Assembly: GCA_965146665.1 (NCBI GenBank)
Contig: CBCTHE010000011.1
Location: forward strand, 1 to 64,000
Reading direction: 5' to 3'
Length of the DNA: 64,000 nucleotides
Source of the DNA: Ructibacterium sp965146665
Lineage (GTDB): Bacteria; Bacillota; Clostridia; Monoglobales; Monoglobaceae
Part shown: positions 30,499-39,283 of the stretch, piece by piece
How positions within the stretch are numbered: position 1 is the stretch's first letter
How the letters are laid out: each line of letters starts with the position of its first letter
Program-made: the position numbers and the translations under genes
The notes under the pieces: generated by a model
What the model saw: only the letters and a program-made list of their open reading frames with translations
What the model was told of the DNA's origin: nothing
The model's database searches: none

Positions 30499-31293
30499 AT
30501 GAACGTATTTTTAATCGCAGGACACGGCGGGGGAGACAGCGGCGCCACGGGAAACGGTTACCGTGAGGCGGACCTGACCCGGGAAGTGGCGGCCATGATA
30601 CCTGACTACCTCTCTCCGTACGCGAATGTGACGGTTGGTGACACCAGCCGGGACTGGTTCACGTGGCTGAAGACAAATACCTTTAACTTCCGGCCCTATG
30701 ATTATGTGCTGGAGGTACACTTCAACTCCGGCGCAAACGATCCCAATGGGAACGGGCGGGTAACTGGAAGTGAGATTTACGTCACCACCAGTGAAAACGG
30801 AATTACAGTGGAGGAGGATATTCTCCAGCAGATGGCATTGATCGGTTTTACCAACCGGGGTGTAAAGCGGAAGAATTTCAGCGTGATATCCAAGGTAAAG
30901 GCCCAGGGCGTTTCTGCGGCTCTGCTTGAGGTGGCCTTTATTGACGACAAGGATGATATGGATCTCTATCAGAGAGAGAAACGGGAGGTGGCGAGAGCCA
31001 TCTCAGATGGAATAATTGAAGGATTCGGACTGGAATCAGAAAGCGGGGATTTGACTATGAGCCAGTATGAAGAGCTGAGCGGCCGGATTGACGAGCTGGA
31101 AAGCAAGGTGGTCAATGCGGAGATGATTTATAACTATATTGATGAAAACATGCCGGAATGGGCGCGGCCGACCATCAAAAAGCTGGTGGATAAGGGCTGG
31201 CTCAAGGGGGATGACAATGGAGAGCTGGAGCTGAGTGATGACATGCTCCGGATGTTTGTGGTCAACGACCGTGCCGGGGTGTACGGGGACTGA
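30499..31293 (+). CDS. N-acetylmuramoyl-L-alanine amidase, endolysin-like
   Basis: A 264-aa peptidoglycan amidase of the Amidase_3 fold. Zinc ligands are expected at the first His (IAGHGGGDSGATGNGYREAD), Glu23, and the His of VLEVHFNSGAND, with the catalytic Glu in LLEVAFIDDKDDM. A linker helix (YEELSGRIDELESKVVNAEM) leads to a C-terminal segment EWARPTIKKLVDKGWLKGDD resembling a degenerate SLH-like wall-binding repeat common in Clostridia phage lysins. There is no signal peptide, as in phage endolysins, yet no holin or other phage gene is near, so it is an isolated or domesticated lysin. AAAAAGGAGG precedes ATG 30499. Confidence 0.85.
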   Translation: MNVFLIAGHGGGDSGATGNGYREADLTREVAAMIPDYLSPYANVTVGDTSRDWFTWLKTNTFNFRPYDYVLEVHFNSGANDPNGNGRVTGSEIYVTTSENGITVEEDILQQMALIGFTNRGVKRKNFSVISKVKAQGVSAALLEVAFIDDKDDMDLYQREKREVARAISDGIIEGFGLESESGDLTMSQYEELSGRIDELESKVVNAEMIYNYIDENMPEWARPTIKKLVDKGWLKGDDNGELELSDDMLRMFVVNDRAGVYGD

Positions 31294-31320
31294 TAAAGCA
31301 TACGGCAGCATGCAATATAC

Positions 31321-31351
31321 AAGGCGGCCCGCCAGGTTGGCGGGCCGCCTT
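31321..31351. terminator. Shared convergent terminator
   Basis: AAGGCGGCCCGCCA (31321-31334) pairs perfectly with TGGCGGGCCGCCTT (31338-31351). It separates the converging amidase and SLH genes and probably serves both directions although T-runs are short. Confidence 0.65.
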
Positions 31352-31367
31352 GTGCTGTGCAATGCAA

Positions 31368-33623
31368 TTACGCTTCGTCACCGTTCAAAAACTGGTATAC
31401 GCCCCAGATCATTTTAGCGGCTTCTGCACGGGTGGCAGTGCCGCGGGGCTTGAAGCTGCCGTCCTCATAGCCGTTGATGACCTTCAGGCCGACCAGCTCC
31501 GCGACAGCATCCTGCGCATAGGGGGCAATGGCGTCCGTATCAGTGAAATTCAGGACTGCCTTGCTGTTGTTGTCACCCAGCGCGCGGTAGAGAATCGTGG
31601 CCATATCCTGACGCATGATGGATTCCCCAATGCCGAAGTATTCATTGGACTGTCCCTGAATGTAACCGGCCTGCAGAGCGGCTGTGATATACGGGGCATA
31701 CCATGCGTCCGCATCCACATCCAGAAAGGCCGTCCGTGTGTTTCCGGTTGCAACCCCAAAGAGCTGTACCACCATTTTGGAGAACTGCTCTCGGGTCACA
31801 TCTCCGGCCGGGTTGAATACGCCCTCTTCCATGCCGTTGATGATACCGGCGTAATAGAGACCCTCAATGGCTTCCTTTGCCCAGTCGTAACTGTCCAGAT
31901 CCCCGAACAGCTCATCCGCTTCATCGCCGGGCTTTTTGGTGGGCTCCGGCTCGTCATCGCTTGGGAAAACCGTCCCGCCGGAACCGCTGCCGGAGTCAGA
32001 TCCGCCATTGCCGGAACCGCCGTTTGGAATCCCGCCCCCTGAACTCGAAGGCACGACGACGCACTTATACTCCTTTGAATCAATGGGGAAATCCGCGCCG
32101 TCCAGAGTATAGGTCGCTGTAACCGTCACCTTTTTATTGGCGGGATAGTTGCTTGTGGCCATCAGGGTCATTGTGATGGAACGGCTGTCATTTGGGAACA
32201 CCTTGGCAGAGGAGTCAATTTCCTTTCCATCACTGTCTGTTACAACCACGGTGATAGAGGCCTCCTGAGAATCGGCCAGCGTCCGCTTTCTTGTAAAAGT
32301 TATGGTATTGCTCCGTTTATAGATAATTTCCTTTAAGGACATGGCGGGAATATCGTCCGCGCCTTTTTCAATCAGTTCCACATCCTCTGCGGCTTTTTCC
32401 AGCAGGTCCAGCAGTGTCTCCTTGTTCCGGCCGTCATAGTTGTCGGTGATATCCTTGTCCAGTGTTTTGATCTGTGCCTTCAGATCGGTAAGGTAATCAC
32501 TGTAATACTTATGCTTGCTCAGCCCCTGAATCACCTTGATCTGGTCTTCACAGGCATAGGTCCGGGCCTCATAATCAGCGGCCTCGACTGCTTTGTTGAT
32601 CGCCGCGTCCGCGGCGTCCAGCGTGTCAAGGGTCTCCTGGCACTCCTTCAGCGCGGCGGAGTCTGCGGGCAGGCCCTCCAGGCTGACGGAGCCCTTTTTC
32701 TCTTCAAACACCGAGGCGAGGAACTGATAATTCAGCGCCGTCTCCTCCTTCATGTCCTTTAACACGTCCGCGATTTCAATCAGGCCCCTGGCGTTGTTCA
32801 TAGCGCTCAGCACCGGGGACAGCGCGTCCAGCGCGCCAATGGACAGCCCGTTGAATTCCAGCACCTTCTGCACGTTGGATTTTTCGGCTTTGGAAAGGGC
32901 GCTGTAGGCCTTGCTTGCTTCGGACAGCTGGCTGGACAGATCCGTGATCTGTGTCAGACTGCCGTCTTCCTGATAAAAGGACACTTCGGCGGGGACGGGC
33001 AGCGCAGCGATCTTGTCATAGGCCGCCTGCTCTGTCTCGCTCAGCTCCGGCACTATGGGCCCTTCCTGCAGGGTGATCACCGGCGTGACCTGGATGATTC
33101 CCTTATCCGGCTTGAGCAGAGTAAAGCCGGTGATGGACAGCGTTTCGGCTGTGGGAGCGGAATCCGCGGCGGCTGTGAGAACGCAGAGCCGGGATTTGGC
33201 AGAGAGTTCGGCCGCGGTCTCACGGGTGAGCTTATAGGCTGCATAGTCGTCGCCGCGCAGAACCTCCTTGGACGCGCCGCTGAGCAACGCCTCGTCAAAA
33301 GCCGCGGAGGCTACGGCCGAGCCGGTAAAGGCGGCCTTAAAGCTGAGCTCCGTATACGCCGGAACATCTTCCAATACGGTAAAGACGATTTTGTATTCGC
33401 CCTTTGTCTCTGTGGTATAATAATTTGCGCTGATCTTCAGCTCCTGCGACACTGGCTCCGGCGTCGCGGCGGGCGGGTCTGTGGTTTCGCCGTCGGCCGT
33501 CTGGATATCAGGTGCTGTCTGCAAAGCGTCCGGCTGTATGGCCCAGGCGGGAAGGACGCTGGTTCCCACCATTGCGCTGATGACCAGAGCGCTGATCCTG
33601 GCCGTGTATTTCTTGGGGTTCAT
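31368..33623 (-). CDS. Exported surface protein with three SLH domains
   Basis: A 751-aa secreted protein. An N-terminal signal peptide (about 1-30, ISALVISAMVGTSVLPAWA) is followed by a Pro/Thr-rich stretch, beta-rich domains, a helical middle region (about 230-430, alanine/glutamate-rich, possible coiled coil), a glycine/serine-rich linker (GGSGNGGSDSGSGSGG) and three S-layer-homology repeats near 570-745 (YDWAKEAIEGLYYAGIINGM, AWYAPYITAALQAGYIQGQ, YAQDAVAELVGLKVINGYED). SLH repeats bind pyruvylated secondary wall polymers, so the protein is held on the cell surface. GGAGGAATCCCT precedes ATG 33623. Function beyond anchoring is unknown. Confidence 0.88.
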   Translation of the reverse strand: MNPKKYTARISALVISAMVGTSVLPAWAIQPDALQTAPDIQTADGETTDPPAATPEPVSQELKISANYYTTETKGEYKIVFTVLEDVPAYTELSFKAAFTGSAVASAAFDEALLSGASKEVLRGDDYAAYKLTRETAAELSAKSRLCVLTAAADSAPTAETLSITGFTLLKPDKGIIQVTPVITLQEGPIVPELSETEQAAYDKIAALPVPAEVSFYQEDGSLTQITDLSSQLSEASKAYSALSKAEKSNVQKVLEFNGLSIGALDALSPVLSAMNNARGLIEIADVLKDMKEETALNYQFLASVFEEKKGSVSLEGLPADSAALKECQETLDTLDAADAAINKAVEAADYEARTYACEDQIKVIQGLSKHKYYSDYLTDLKAQIKTLDKDITDNYDGRNKETLLDLLEKAAEDVELIEKGADDIPAMSLKEIIYKRSNTITFTRKRTLADSQEASITVVVTDSDGKEIDSSAKVFPNDSRSITMTLMATSNYPANKKVTVTATYTLDGADFPIDSKEYKCVVVPSSSGGGIPNGGSGNGGSDSGSGSGGTVFPSDDEPEPTKKPGDEADELFGDLDSYDWAKEAIEGLYYAGIINGMEEGVFNPAGDVTREQFSKMVVQLFGVATGNTRTAFLDVDADAWYAPYITAALQAGYIQGQSNEYFGIGESIMRQDMATILYRALGDNNSKAVLNFTDTDAIAPYAQDAVAELVGLKVINGYEDGSFKPRGTATRAEAAKMIWGVYQFLNGDEA

Positions 33624-34021
33624 AGGGATTCCTCCTGCAAGTGTTTTTTCTTCTTTACGTCAACCTCTATCATTATAACATTGCAAGATTGAAAAACTAT
33701 AAAATTGGTGTAACAATTTTGTTACAAGTGGCGTATTTTTTGCGGTTTGGCGGCAAAATATACAGATGCAGGGAATTTGCGGTAAATTTAGCAATTATGC
33801 CGGGGAATCGCGGAGGGGGAGGGCGTGAGGTTTTACAAGATTTTTCTTGCCAAATATGAGAAATAGTGATACAATGAAGATTAGGTGTGGTAGAGTGAAA
33901 CAAAATATGGTTTTCAGAGGCAAATTTCCGGTATAGGGCATATTGGGTTTCACTCTCCCATGCCTGAAAATGTTATTTTGCCAGCTTTACGCAGGCTAAA
34001 TATAGATTTGGAGGTAGAAAG
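33624..34021. promoter_or_regulatory. Divergent promoter region of SLH gene and secA
   Basis: Leftward: extended -10 TGTTATAAT (minus strand, TATAAT at 33677-33672). Rightward for secA: TTGCCA (33847-33852), 17 bases, TACAAT (33870-33875). A palindrome TGTAACAA-TT-TTGTTACA (33709-33726) lies just upstream of the SLH promoter and looks like a repressor or activator site. No gene is present. Confidence 0.6.
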
Positions 34022-36802
34022 ATGTCTGTCAAAAGCGTGATTGAAAAAATAATCGGCACTTACAGCGACCGGGAACTCAAAAAGATTTACCCTATCCGGG
34101 ATCAGGTGCTTGCACTGGAAGAGACCATGGCGGCAAAAACGGATGCGGAGCTCCGGGCGATGACCGATACCTTTAAGCAGCGGCTGGCAAATGGCGAGAC
34201 GACCGACGACATCCTGCCGGAGGCCTTTGCGGTTTGCCGGGAGGCGGCTTGGCGGGTTTTGGGGATGAAGCATTTCCCGGTCCAGGTGGTGGGCGGCATT
34301 GTCCTGCACCAGGGACGTATTGCGGAGATGAAAACCGGTGAAGGAAAAACCCTGGTGGCGACTCTGCCGGCCTATCTGAACGCGCTGACCGGCGAGGGTG
34401 TACACATTGTAACGGTCAACGACTATCTGGCAAAGCGTGACAGCGAGTGGATGGGAAAACTGTATAACTTTCTGGGCCTTTCCGTGGGCCTTGTGATCCA
34501 CGAAAAGGATAATCTGGAGAGAAAGCAGGCCTATGGGGCGGATATTACCTATGGGACCAACAATGAGATGGGCTTTGACTATCTCCGGGACAACATGGTG
34601 ATTTATAAGGAAAATAAGGTGCAACGCGGCCATGCCTACGCGATTGTGGATGAGGTGGACAGCATTCTGATCGACGAGGCCCGGACCCCGCTTATCATCT
34701 CCGGTGTGGGCGACAAGTCCACAGACCTGTATATGCAGGCGGACCGGTTTGCCAAGACCCTGAAATTCAAGAAGGTCGTGGAGACCGATTCCAAGGTTGA
34801 GGTCGAGGATGAGGAAGAATACAAGGATTACGACTATATCGTGGACGAGAAGGCTCATACCGCCATGCTGACGCCCCAGGGTGTCAAAAAGGCGGAAGAG
34901 GCATTCCATATTGAGAACCTGACCGACCCTTCCAACATGACCCTGTCCCACCACATCAACCAGGCGATCAAGGCCATTGGCGTCATGAAGCGGGATAAGG
35001 ACTATGTGGTCAAGGACGGCGAGGTCATCATAGTGGATGAGTTCACCGGGCGTATGATGTTCGGCCGGCGCTACAGCGACGGGCTCCATCAGGCCATTGA
35101 GGCAAAGGAAGGCGTCCAGGTGGAAAATGAGAGCAAGACCCTTGCAACCATCACCTTTCAGAACTTTTTCCGCCTCTACAAGAAGCTGTCCGGTATGACC
35201 GGTACCGCCCAGACAGAGGAGGATGAATTCCAGGAGATCTATAAGCTGGACGTTATTGTGATTCCCACCAACAAGCCGCTGGCCAGAGTGGACGCGGCCG
35301 ACAGCATCTATAAGACAGAGCTGGCCAAATTCGGCGCCGTCATTGACGAGGTGGCGGCCGCCCACGAAAAGGGACAGCCGGTCCTGATCGGTACAGTGTC
35401 CATTGAGAAGTCCGAACTGCTAAGCAAGCTGCTCCGCAAGCGCGGAATCAAGCACAACGTCCTGAATGCCAAGTTCCATGACAAGGAGGCCGAAATTGTG
35501 GCCCAGGCCGGCAAAAAGGGCGCGGTTACCATTGCCACCAACATGGCGGGCCGTGGTACGGATATTGTGCTGGGCGGCAATGCTGAATTTATGGCAAAAG
35601 ACGAGATGCGCAGGCAGGGCTTTGAGGAAGAGATGATCGTGCAGGCCACCGGATTTGCGGAGACGGACGATGAGGAGATCATCAATGCGCGCAAAACCTA
35701 TCAGGAGCTGTACAGCAAATACAAGAAAGAGATTGAACCCGAGCAGAAAGAGGTTCTGGAGGCAGGGGGACTGTATATCATTGGCACCGAGCGGCATGAG
35801 AGCCGCCGGATTGACAATCAGCTCCGAGGCCGTGCCGGACGTCAGGGCGACCAGGGCGCGTCCAAGTTCTATCTCTCTTTGGAAGATGACCTGATGCGGC
35901 TGTTTGCGCCGGAGCGGATCAACCGTGTTATGGAGACCTTTGGCATGGAGGAAAACGAGGCCATTGAGAGCAAGATGCTCAGCGGCGCCATTGAGACGGC
36001 TCAGGAGCGGGTTGAGGGCCGGAACTTTGACATCAGAAAGCATGTGCTCCAGTATGATGATGTGAACAACCAGCAGCGTGAGATGATCTATCAGCAGCGC
36101 GACCGGGTTCTGGACGGCGAGGATATGAAGAACTATATCGTCAATATGATGGGCGATACCGTGGCCAATATCATTGCCCTCTACGCCGGAGACAAGCAGC
36201 TGGCTGAGGAGTGGGACTGGGAAGGCATGGAGGATCATATGACCACCATCTTCGGCGAACTGCCGGAGGAGGCCTTTGATTTCAGCGAACATGAGATCGA
36301 CCACATGACCCAGGAGAGCCTCAAGGATCACCTCATGGAAAGCGTACTGTCCAAGTATGGGGACAAGGAGTCGCAGTTCGGCGAGATGATGCGCGAAGTG
36401 GAGCGGATTCTGCTTCTCCGTGTGGTGGACCAGAAGTGGATGGATCATATTGACAATATGGAACAGCTCCGTCAGGGCATCAACCTGCGCGCCTATGCAC
36501 AGCGTGACCCGGTGGTGGAATACAAGTTTGAGGCTATGGACATGTTTGAGGAGATGATCAACTCCATCAAGGAGGACACGGTGCGGCACCTGTTCCATGT
36601 GGTGCCGCAGACCAGGATTGAGCGGACCCAGGTGGCAAAGCCGGTGGCGGAAAACCACGGCGAGGACGGCACGATCAAAAAGCAGCCGGTCCGCCGGAAG
36701 GTGACCATTGGAAGAAACGACCCCTGTCCCTGCGGCAGCGGGAAGAAGTATAAGCACTGCTGTATGGAAAAGGATCAGCAGCGCGACCAGCAGGAAGGAT
36801 AA
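34022..36802 (+). CDS. secA: Protein translocase ATPase SecA
   Basis: The 926-aa motor of the Sec translocase, pushing preproteins through SecYEG at the membrane. Walker A EMKTGEGKTLVATLPAYLN is near residue 104, the DEAD-like box VDEVDSILIDEARTPLIISG near 215, helicase motifs TNMAGRGTDIVLGG and GRAGRQGDQG in the second RecA domain, and the C-terminal zinc-binding SEC-C motif NDPCPCGSGKKYKHCC that contacts SecB-like factors and phospholipid. Length is normal for Clostridia. TTTGGAGGT precedes ATG 34022. A terminator separates it from prfB. Confidence 0.96.
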   Translation: MSVKSVIEKIIGTYSDRELKKIYPIRDQVLALEETMAAKTDAELRAMTDTFKQRLANGETTDDILPEAFAVCREAAWRVLGMKHFPVQVVGGIVLHQGRIAEMKTGEGKTLVATLPAYLNALTGEGVHIVTVNDYLAKRDSEWMGKLYNFLGLSVGLVIHEKDNLERKQAYGADITYGTNNEMGFDYLRDNMVIYKENKVQRGHAYAIVDEVDSILIDEARTPLIISGVGDKSTDLYMQADRFAKTLKFKKVVETDSKVEVEDEEEYKDYDYIVDEKAHTAMLTPQGVKKAEEAFHIENLTDPSNMTLSHHINQAIKAIGVMKRDKDYVVKDGEVIIVDEFTGRMMFGRRYSDGLHQAIEAKEGVQVENESKTLATITFQNFFRLYKKLSGMTGTAQTEEDEFQEIYKLDVIVIPTNKPLARVDAADSIYKTELAKFGAVIDEVAAAHEKGQPVLIGTVSIEKSELLSKLLRKRGIKHNVLNAKFHDKEAEIVAQAGKKGAVTIATNMAGRGTDIVLGGNAEFMAKDEMRRQGFEEEMIVQATGFAETDDEEIINARKTYQELYSKYKKEIEPEQKEVLEAGGLYIIGTERHESRRIDNQLRGRAGRQGDQGASKFYLSLEDDLMRLFAPERINRVMETFGMEENEAIESKMLSGAIETAQERVEGRNFDIRKHVLQYDDVNNQQREMIYQQRDRVLDGEDMKNYIVNMMGDTVANIIALYAGDKQLAEEWDWEGMEDHMTTIFGELPEEAFDFSEHEIDHMTQESLKDHLMESVLSKYGDKESQFGEMMREVERILLLRVVDQKWMDHIDNMEQLRQGINLRAYAQRDPVVEYKFEAMDMFEEMINSIKEDTVRHLFHVVPQTRIERTQVAKPVAENHGEDGTIKKQPVRRKVTIGRNDPCPCGSGKKYKHCCMEKDQQRDQQEG

Positions 36803-36837
36803 GAAGCCTTTTGCAGAGGCTTTTGAACAGTAAAAAG

Positions 36838-36875
36838 ATACCCCTGCCCCGCAGGTGCGGCGGCAGGGGTATTTC
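36838..36875 (+). terminator. Terminator between secA and prfB
   Basis: ATACCCCTGCC (36838-36848) pairs with GGCAGGGGTAT (36862-36872), followed by TTTC. Moderately strong. Confidence 0.7.
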
Positions 36876-36903
36876 AAAAACTATATTTGAAGGATGTGAT
36901 TGC

Positions 36904-38017
36904 GTGATAGCTTTTGATGAGTACAAGCTCGGCCTTGACGGCATGGAAAAAGATATAACGGAACTGAGGGATTCACTTTAACATAGAAAAGACGCAGGCG
37001 CAGGTGGAGGAACTGGAGAAAACCACCATGGCGCCGGATTTTTATGACGACATGGATGCCGCGGGCCGGGTGCTGCAGCAGGTCAAGGGACTGCGTGACA
37101 AGGTGACCCGGTACGAAAAGCTGAAAAGCGCCTGGGAGGATCTTGTAACCCTTGTGGCGCTCGCCATTGAGGAAGAGGATGAGAGCGTGCTGGAGGAGGT
37201 TAAGACCGGGTACCAGCAGCTGAAGGAAAATCTGGAATCCATGAAGCTGGAGACACTGCTCTCCGGGAAATATGACAAAAACAGCGCCATCATCACGCTC
37301 CATGCCGGGGCGGGCGGCACCGAGGCGCAGGACTGGTGTGAAATGCTGTTCCGGATGTACTGCCGCTGGGCGGAACGACGGGGCTATAAGACGGAGACCC
37401 TGGACTATCTGGACGGCGAAGAAGCCGGGATCAAGAGCGTCACCTTTTTGGTGGAGGGGCTCAACGCCTATGGCTATGCGAAGTCGGAAAAAGGCGTGCA
37501 CCGGCTGGTGCGGATTTCCCCTTTTGACTCGGCGGCGCGGCGGCATACCTCCTTTGCCTCTGTTGAGGTCATGCCGGAGATTGACGACGACATTGATGTA
37601 CAGGTCAACCCCGAGGACCTGCGGATCGACACCTACCGTTCCAGCGGCGCGGGCGGCCAGCATATCAATAAGACGGAATCCGCGATCCGGATCACCCACC
37701 TGCCAACCGGCGTGGTGGTGACCTGCCAGAACGAACGTTCCCAGCATAAAAACCGCGAGACGGCCATGAAGATGCTGAAATCCAAGCTAATTGAGATTGC
37801 GGAGCGGGAGCAGAAGGAGAAAATTGAGGACCTCAAGGGTGTTCAGATGGAAATTGGCTGGGGCAGTCAGATCCGCTCCTATGTGTTTCATCCCTACAGC
37901 ATGGTCAAGGATCACCGCACCAATTTTGAGGTGGGCAATACGGGTGCGGTCATGGACGGCGACATTGACGGCTTTATCAATGCCTATCTGATCGCCAAGT
38001 CCAAGGGCGAGCTGTAA
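36904..38017 (+). CDS. prfB: Peptide chain release factor 2 with programmed +1 frameshift
   Basis: Reads UGA and UAA stop codons. Translation starts at GTG 36904 and meets an in-frame TAA at 36979-36981, in AGGGATTCA-CTT-TAA-C. The remaining 345 codons are in the +1 frame from AAC 36980, giving a 370-aa protein, normal for RF2. This is the classic prfB autoregulatory site (Shine-Dalgarno-like AGGG, CTT slippery codon, stop, C), but with UAA instead of the usual UGA. RF2 identity comes from the SPF tripeptide (VRISPFDSAARRHTSF) and the GGQ loop (SSGAGGQHINKTESAIRITH). It lies 39 bases before prfA. Confidence 0.93.
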
Positions 38018-38056
38018 GCCGCGGCGGCTGGCATTTACCAATTAAAGGAGCTTACT

Positions 38057-39136
38057 ATGTTTGACAAGTTATCATTTATTGAAAACCAGTTTGAAGAATT
38101 GGCGCAGAAGATCAGCGATCCGGAGGTGATCGCCGATCAGGAGACCTGGCGCAAGCTCTGTAAGGAGCATTCAGACCTGACTCCCATTGTGGAAAAATAC
38201 CGTGAATATAAGGCAAACCGGGAAACCATTGAGGAGGCCCGGGCCATGATGGACGATCCGGAAACCGATAAGGAATTCAAGGAAATGCTGGTAGAGGAGT
38301 CCAAGCAGGCCAAGGAGAATATCGCGCGGATTGAGGAGGAACTGAAAATCCTCCTGCTGCCCAAGGACCCCAATGACGACAAGAACGTCATTGTGGAGAT
38401 CCGCGGCGGCGCGGGCGGCGACGAGGCGGCCCTGTTCGCGGGCGATCTGTTCCGCATGTATTCCATGTATGCCGACACCAGGCGCTGGAAGACAGAGGTG
38501 CTGAACCTCAACGAGATCGGAATCGGCGGCATCAAAGAGGTCACCTTTATGATTGAGGGCGAAGGCGCCTACAGCAGGCTGAAATTTGAGAGCGGCGTCC
38601 ACCGGGTCCAGCGTGTGCCGGAGACCGAGTCCAGCGGCCGGATCCACACCTCCACCGTCACCGTCGCAGTACTGCCGGAGGTGGATGATGTGGAGGTTGA
38701 GATCAACCCGGAGGACCTGCAGATTGATACCTACCGTTCCAGCGGCGCGGGCGGCCAGCACGTCAACAAGACGGAATCCGCAATCCGGATTACCCATATC
38801 CCAACCGGGATTGTGGTGGCCTGTCAGGATGAGCGGTCCCAGCATAAAAACCGCGAAGCGGCCATGAAAATGCTCCGTTCGCGGCTGTACGACAAGATGG
38901 AACAGGAGCGCAGCGCCAGCATTGCGGCGGACCGGAAGAGCCAGGTGGGAACCGGTGACCGGAGCGAGCGGATCCGCACCTATAACTTCCCCCAGGGGCG
39001 TATGACCGATCACCGGATCGGCCTGACCCTGTATAAGCTGGAGCAGATCATGAACGGAGATCTGGACGAGATCATTGACGCGCTTATTACCACCGACCAG
39101 AGCGAGAAGCTGAAGGCGCAGGCGGAAGAGCTTTAA
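38057..39136 (+). CDS. prfA: Peptide chain release factor 1
   Basis: A 359-aa factor that terminates translation at UAA and UAG. The GGQ catalytic loop is present in SSGAGGQHVNKTESAIRITH, and the anticodon-like tripeptide region is VQRVPETESSGRIHTST, i.e. PET where RF1 proteins have PxT. The N-terminal helical bundle (MFDKLSFIENQFEELAQKIS) is normal. Its neighbour prfB encodes RF2, giving a two-factor locus with secA upstream. AAAGGAGC precedes the ATG. A long terminator hairpin follows. Confidence 0.95.
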   Translation: MFDKLSFIENQFEELAQKISDPEVIADQETWRKLCKEHSDLTPIVEKYREYKANRETIEEARAMMDDPETDKEFKEMLVEESKQAKENIARIEEELKILLLPKDPNDDKNVIVEIRGGAGGDEAALFAGDLFRMYSMYADTRRWKTEVLNLNEIGIGGIKEVTFMIEGEGAYSRLKFESGVHRVQRVPETESSGRIHTSTVTVAVLPEVDDVEVEINPEDLQIDTYRSSGAGGQHVNKTESAIRITHIPTGIVVACQDERSQHKNREAAMKMLRSRLYDKMEQERSASIAADRKSQVGTGDRSERIRTYNFPQGRMTDHRIGLTLYKLEQIMNGDLDEIIDALITTDQSEKLKAQAEEL

Positions 39137-39176
39137 ACAGATATGAATGCGCGCCTGGCTGACTGCCGGGAATACG

Positions 39177-39233
39177 GCGAAAATTCACCGGCGGAGCCCG
39201 CTTTGGGCTGCCGCCTGTGAGTTTCGCTTTTTT
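39177..39233 (+). terminator. Strong intrinsic terminator after prfA
   Basis: A long imperfect stem begins GCGAAAATTCAC and closes GTGAGTTTCGC, with a GGCGGAGCCC / GGGCTGCCGCC inner helix, followed by TTTTTT (39228-39233). Confidence 0.85.
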
Positions 39234-39283
39234 GCTTTACAAACGCCCCCGGAACCGGGGAATCGGAGAGAGGAGAAGCCTGT

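Noticed and set aside
32360..33060. Adhesin or enzyme function for the SLH protein
   Set aside because: The helical middle region has no catalytic or adhesin motif that I can name; only the signal peptide and SLH anchors are supported.
30499..33623. Prophage around the endolysin-like amidase
   Set aside because: No holin, structural, replication or integrase gene is near; the neighbours are nnrE and a surface protein.
33950..35365. 471-aa open frame antisense to secA
   Set aside because: Mirror of the strongly conserved secA coding frame; composition (Leu/His-rich) is typical of antisense shadows in GC-rich genes.
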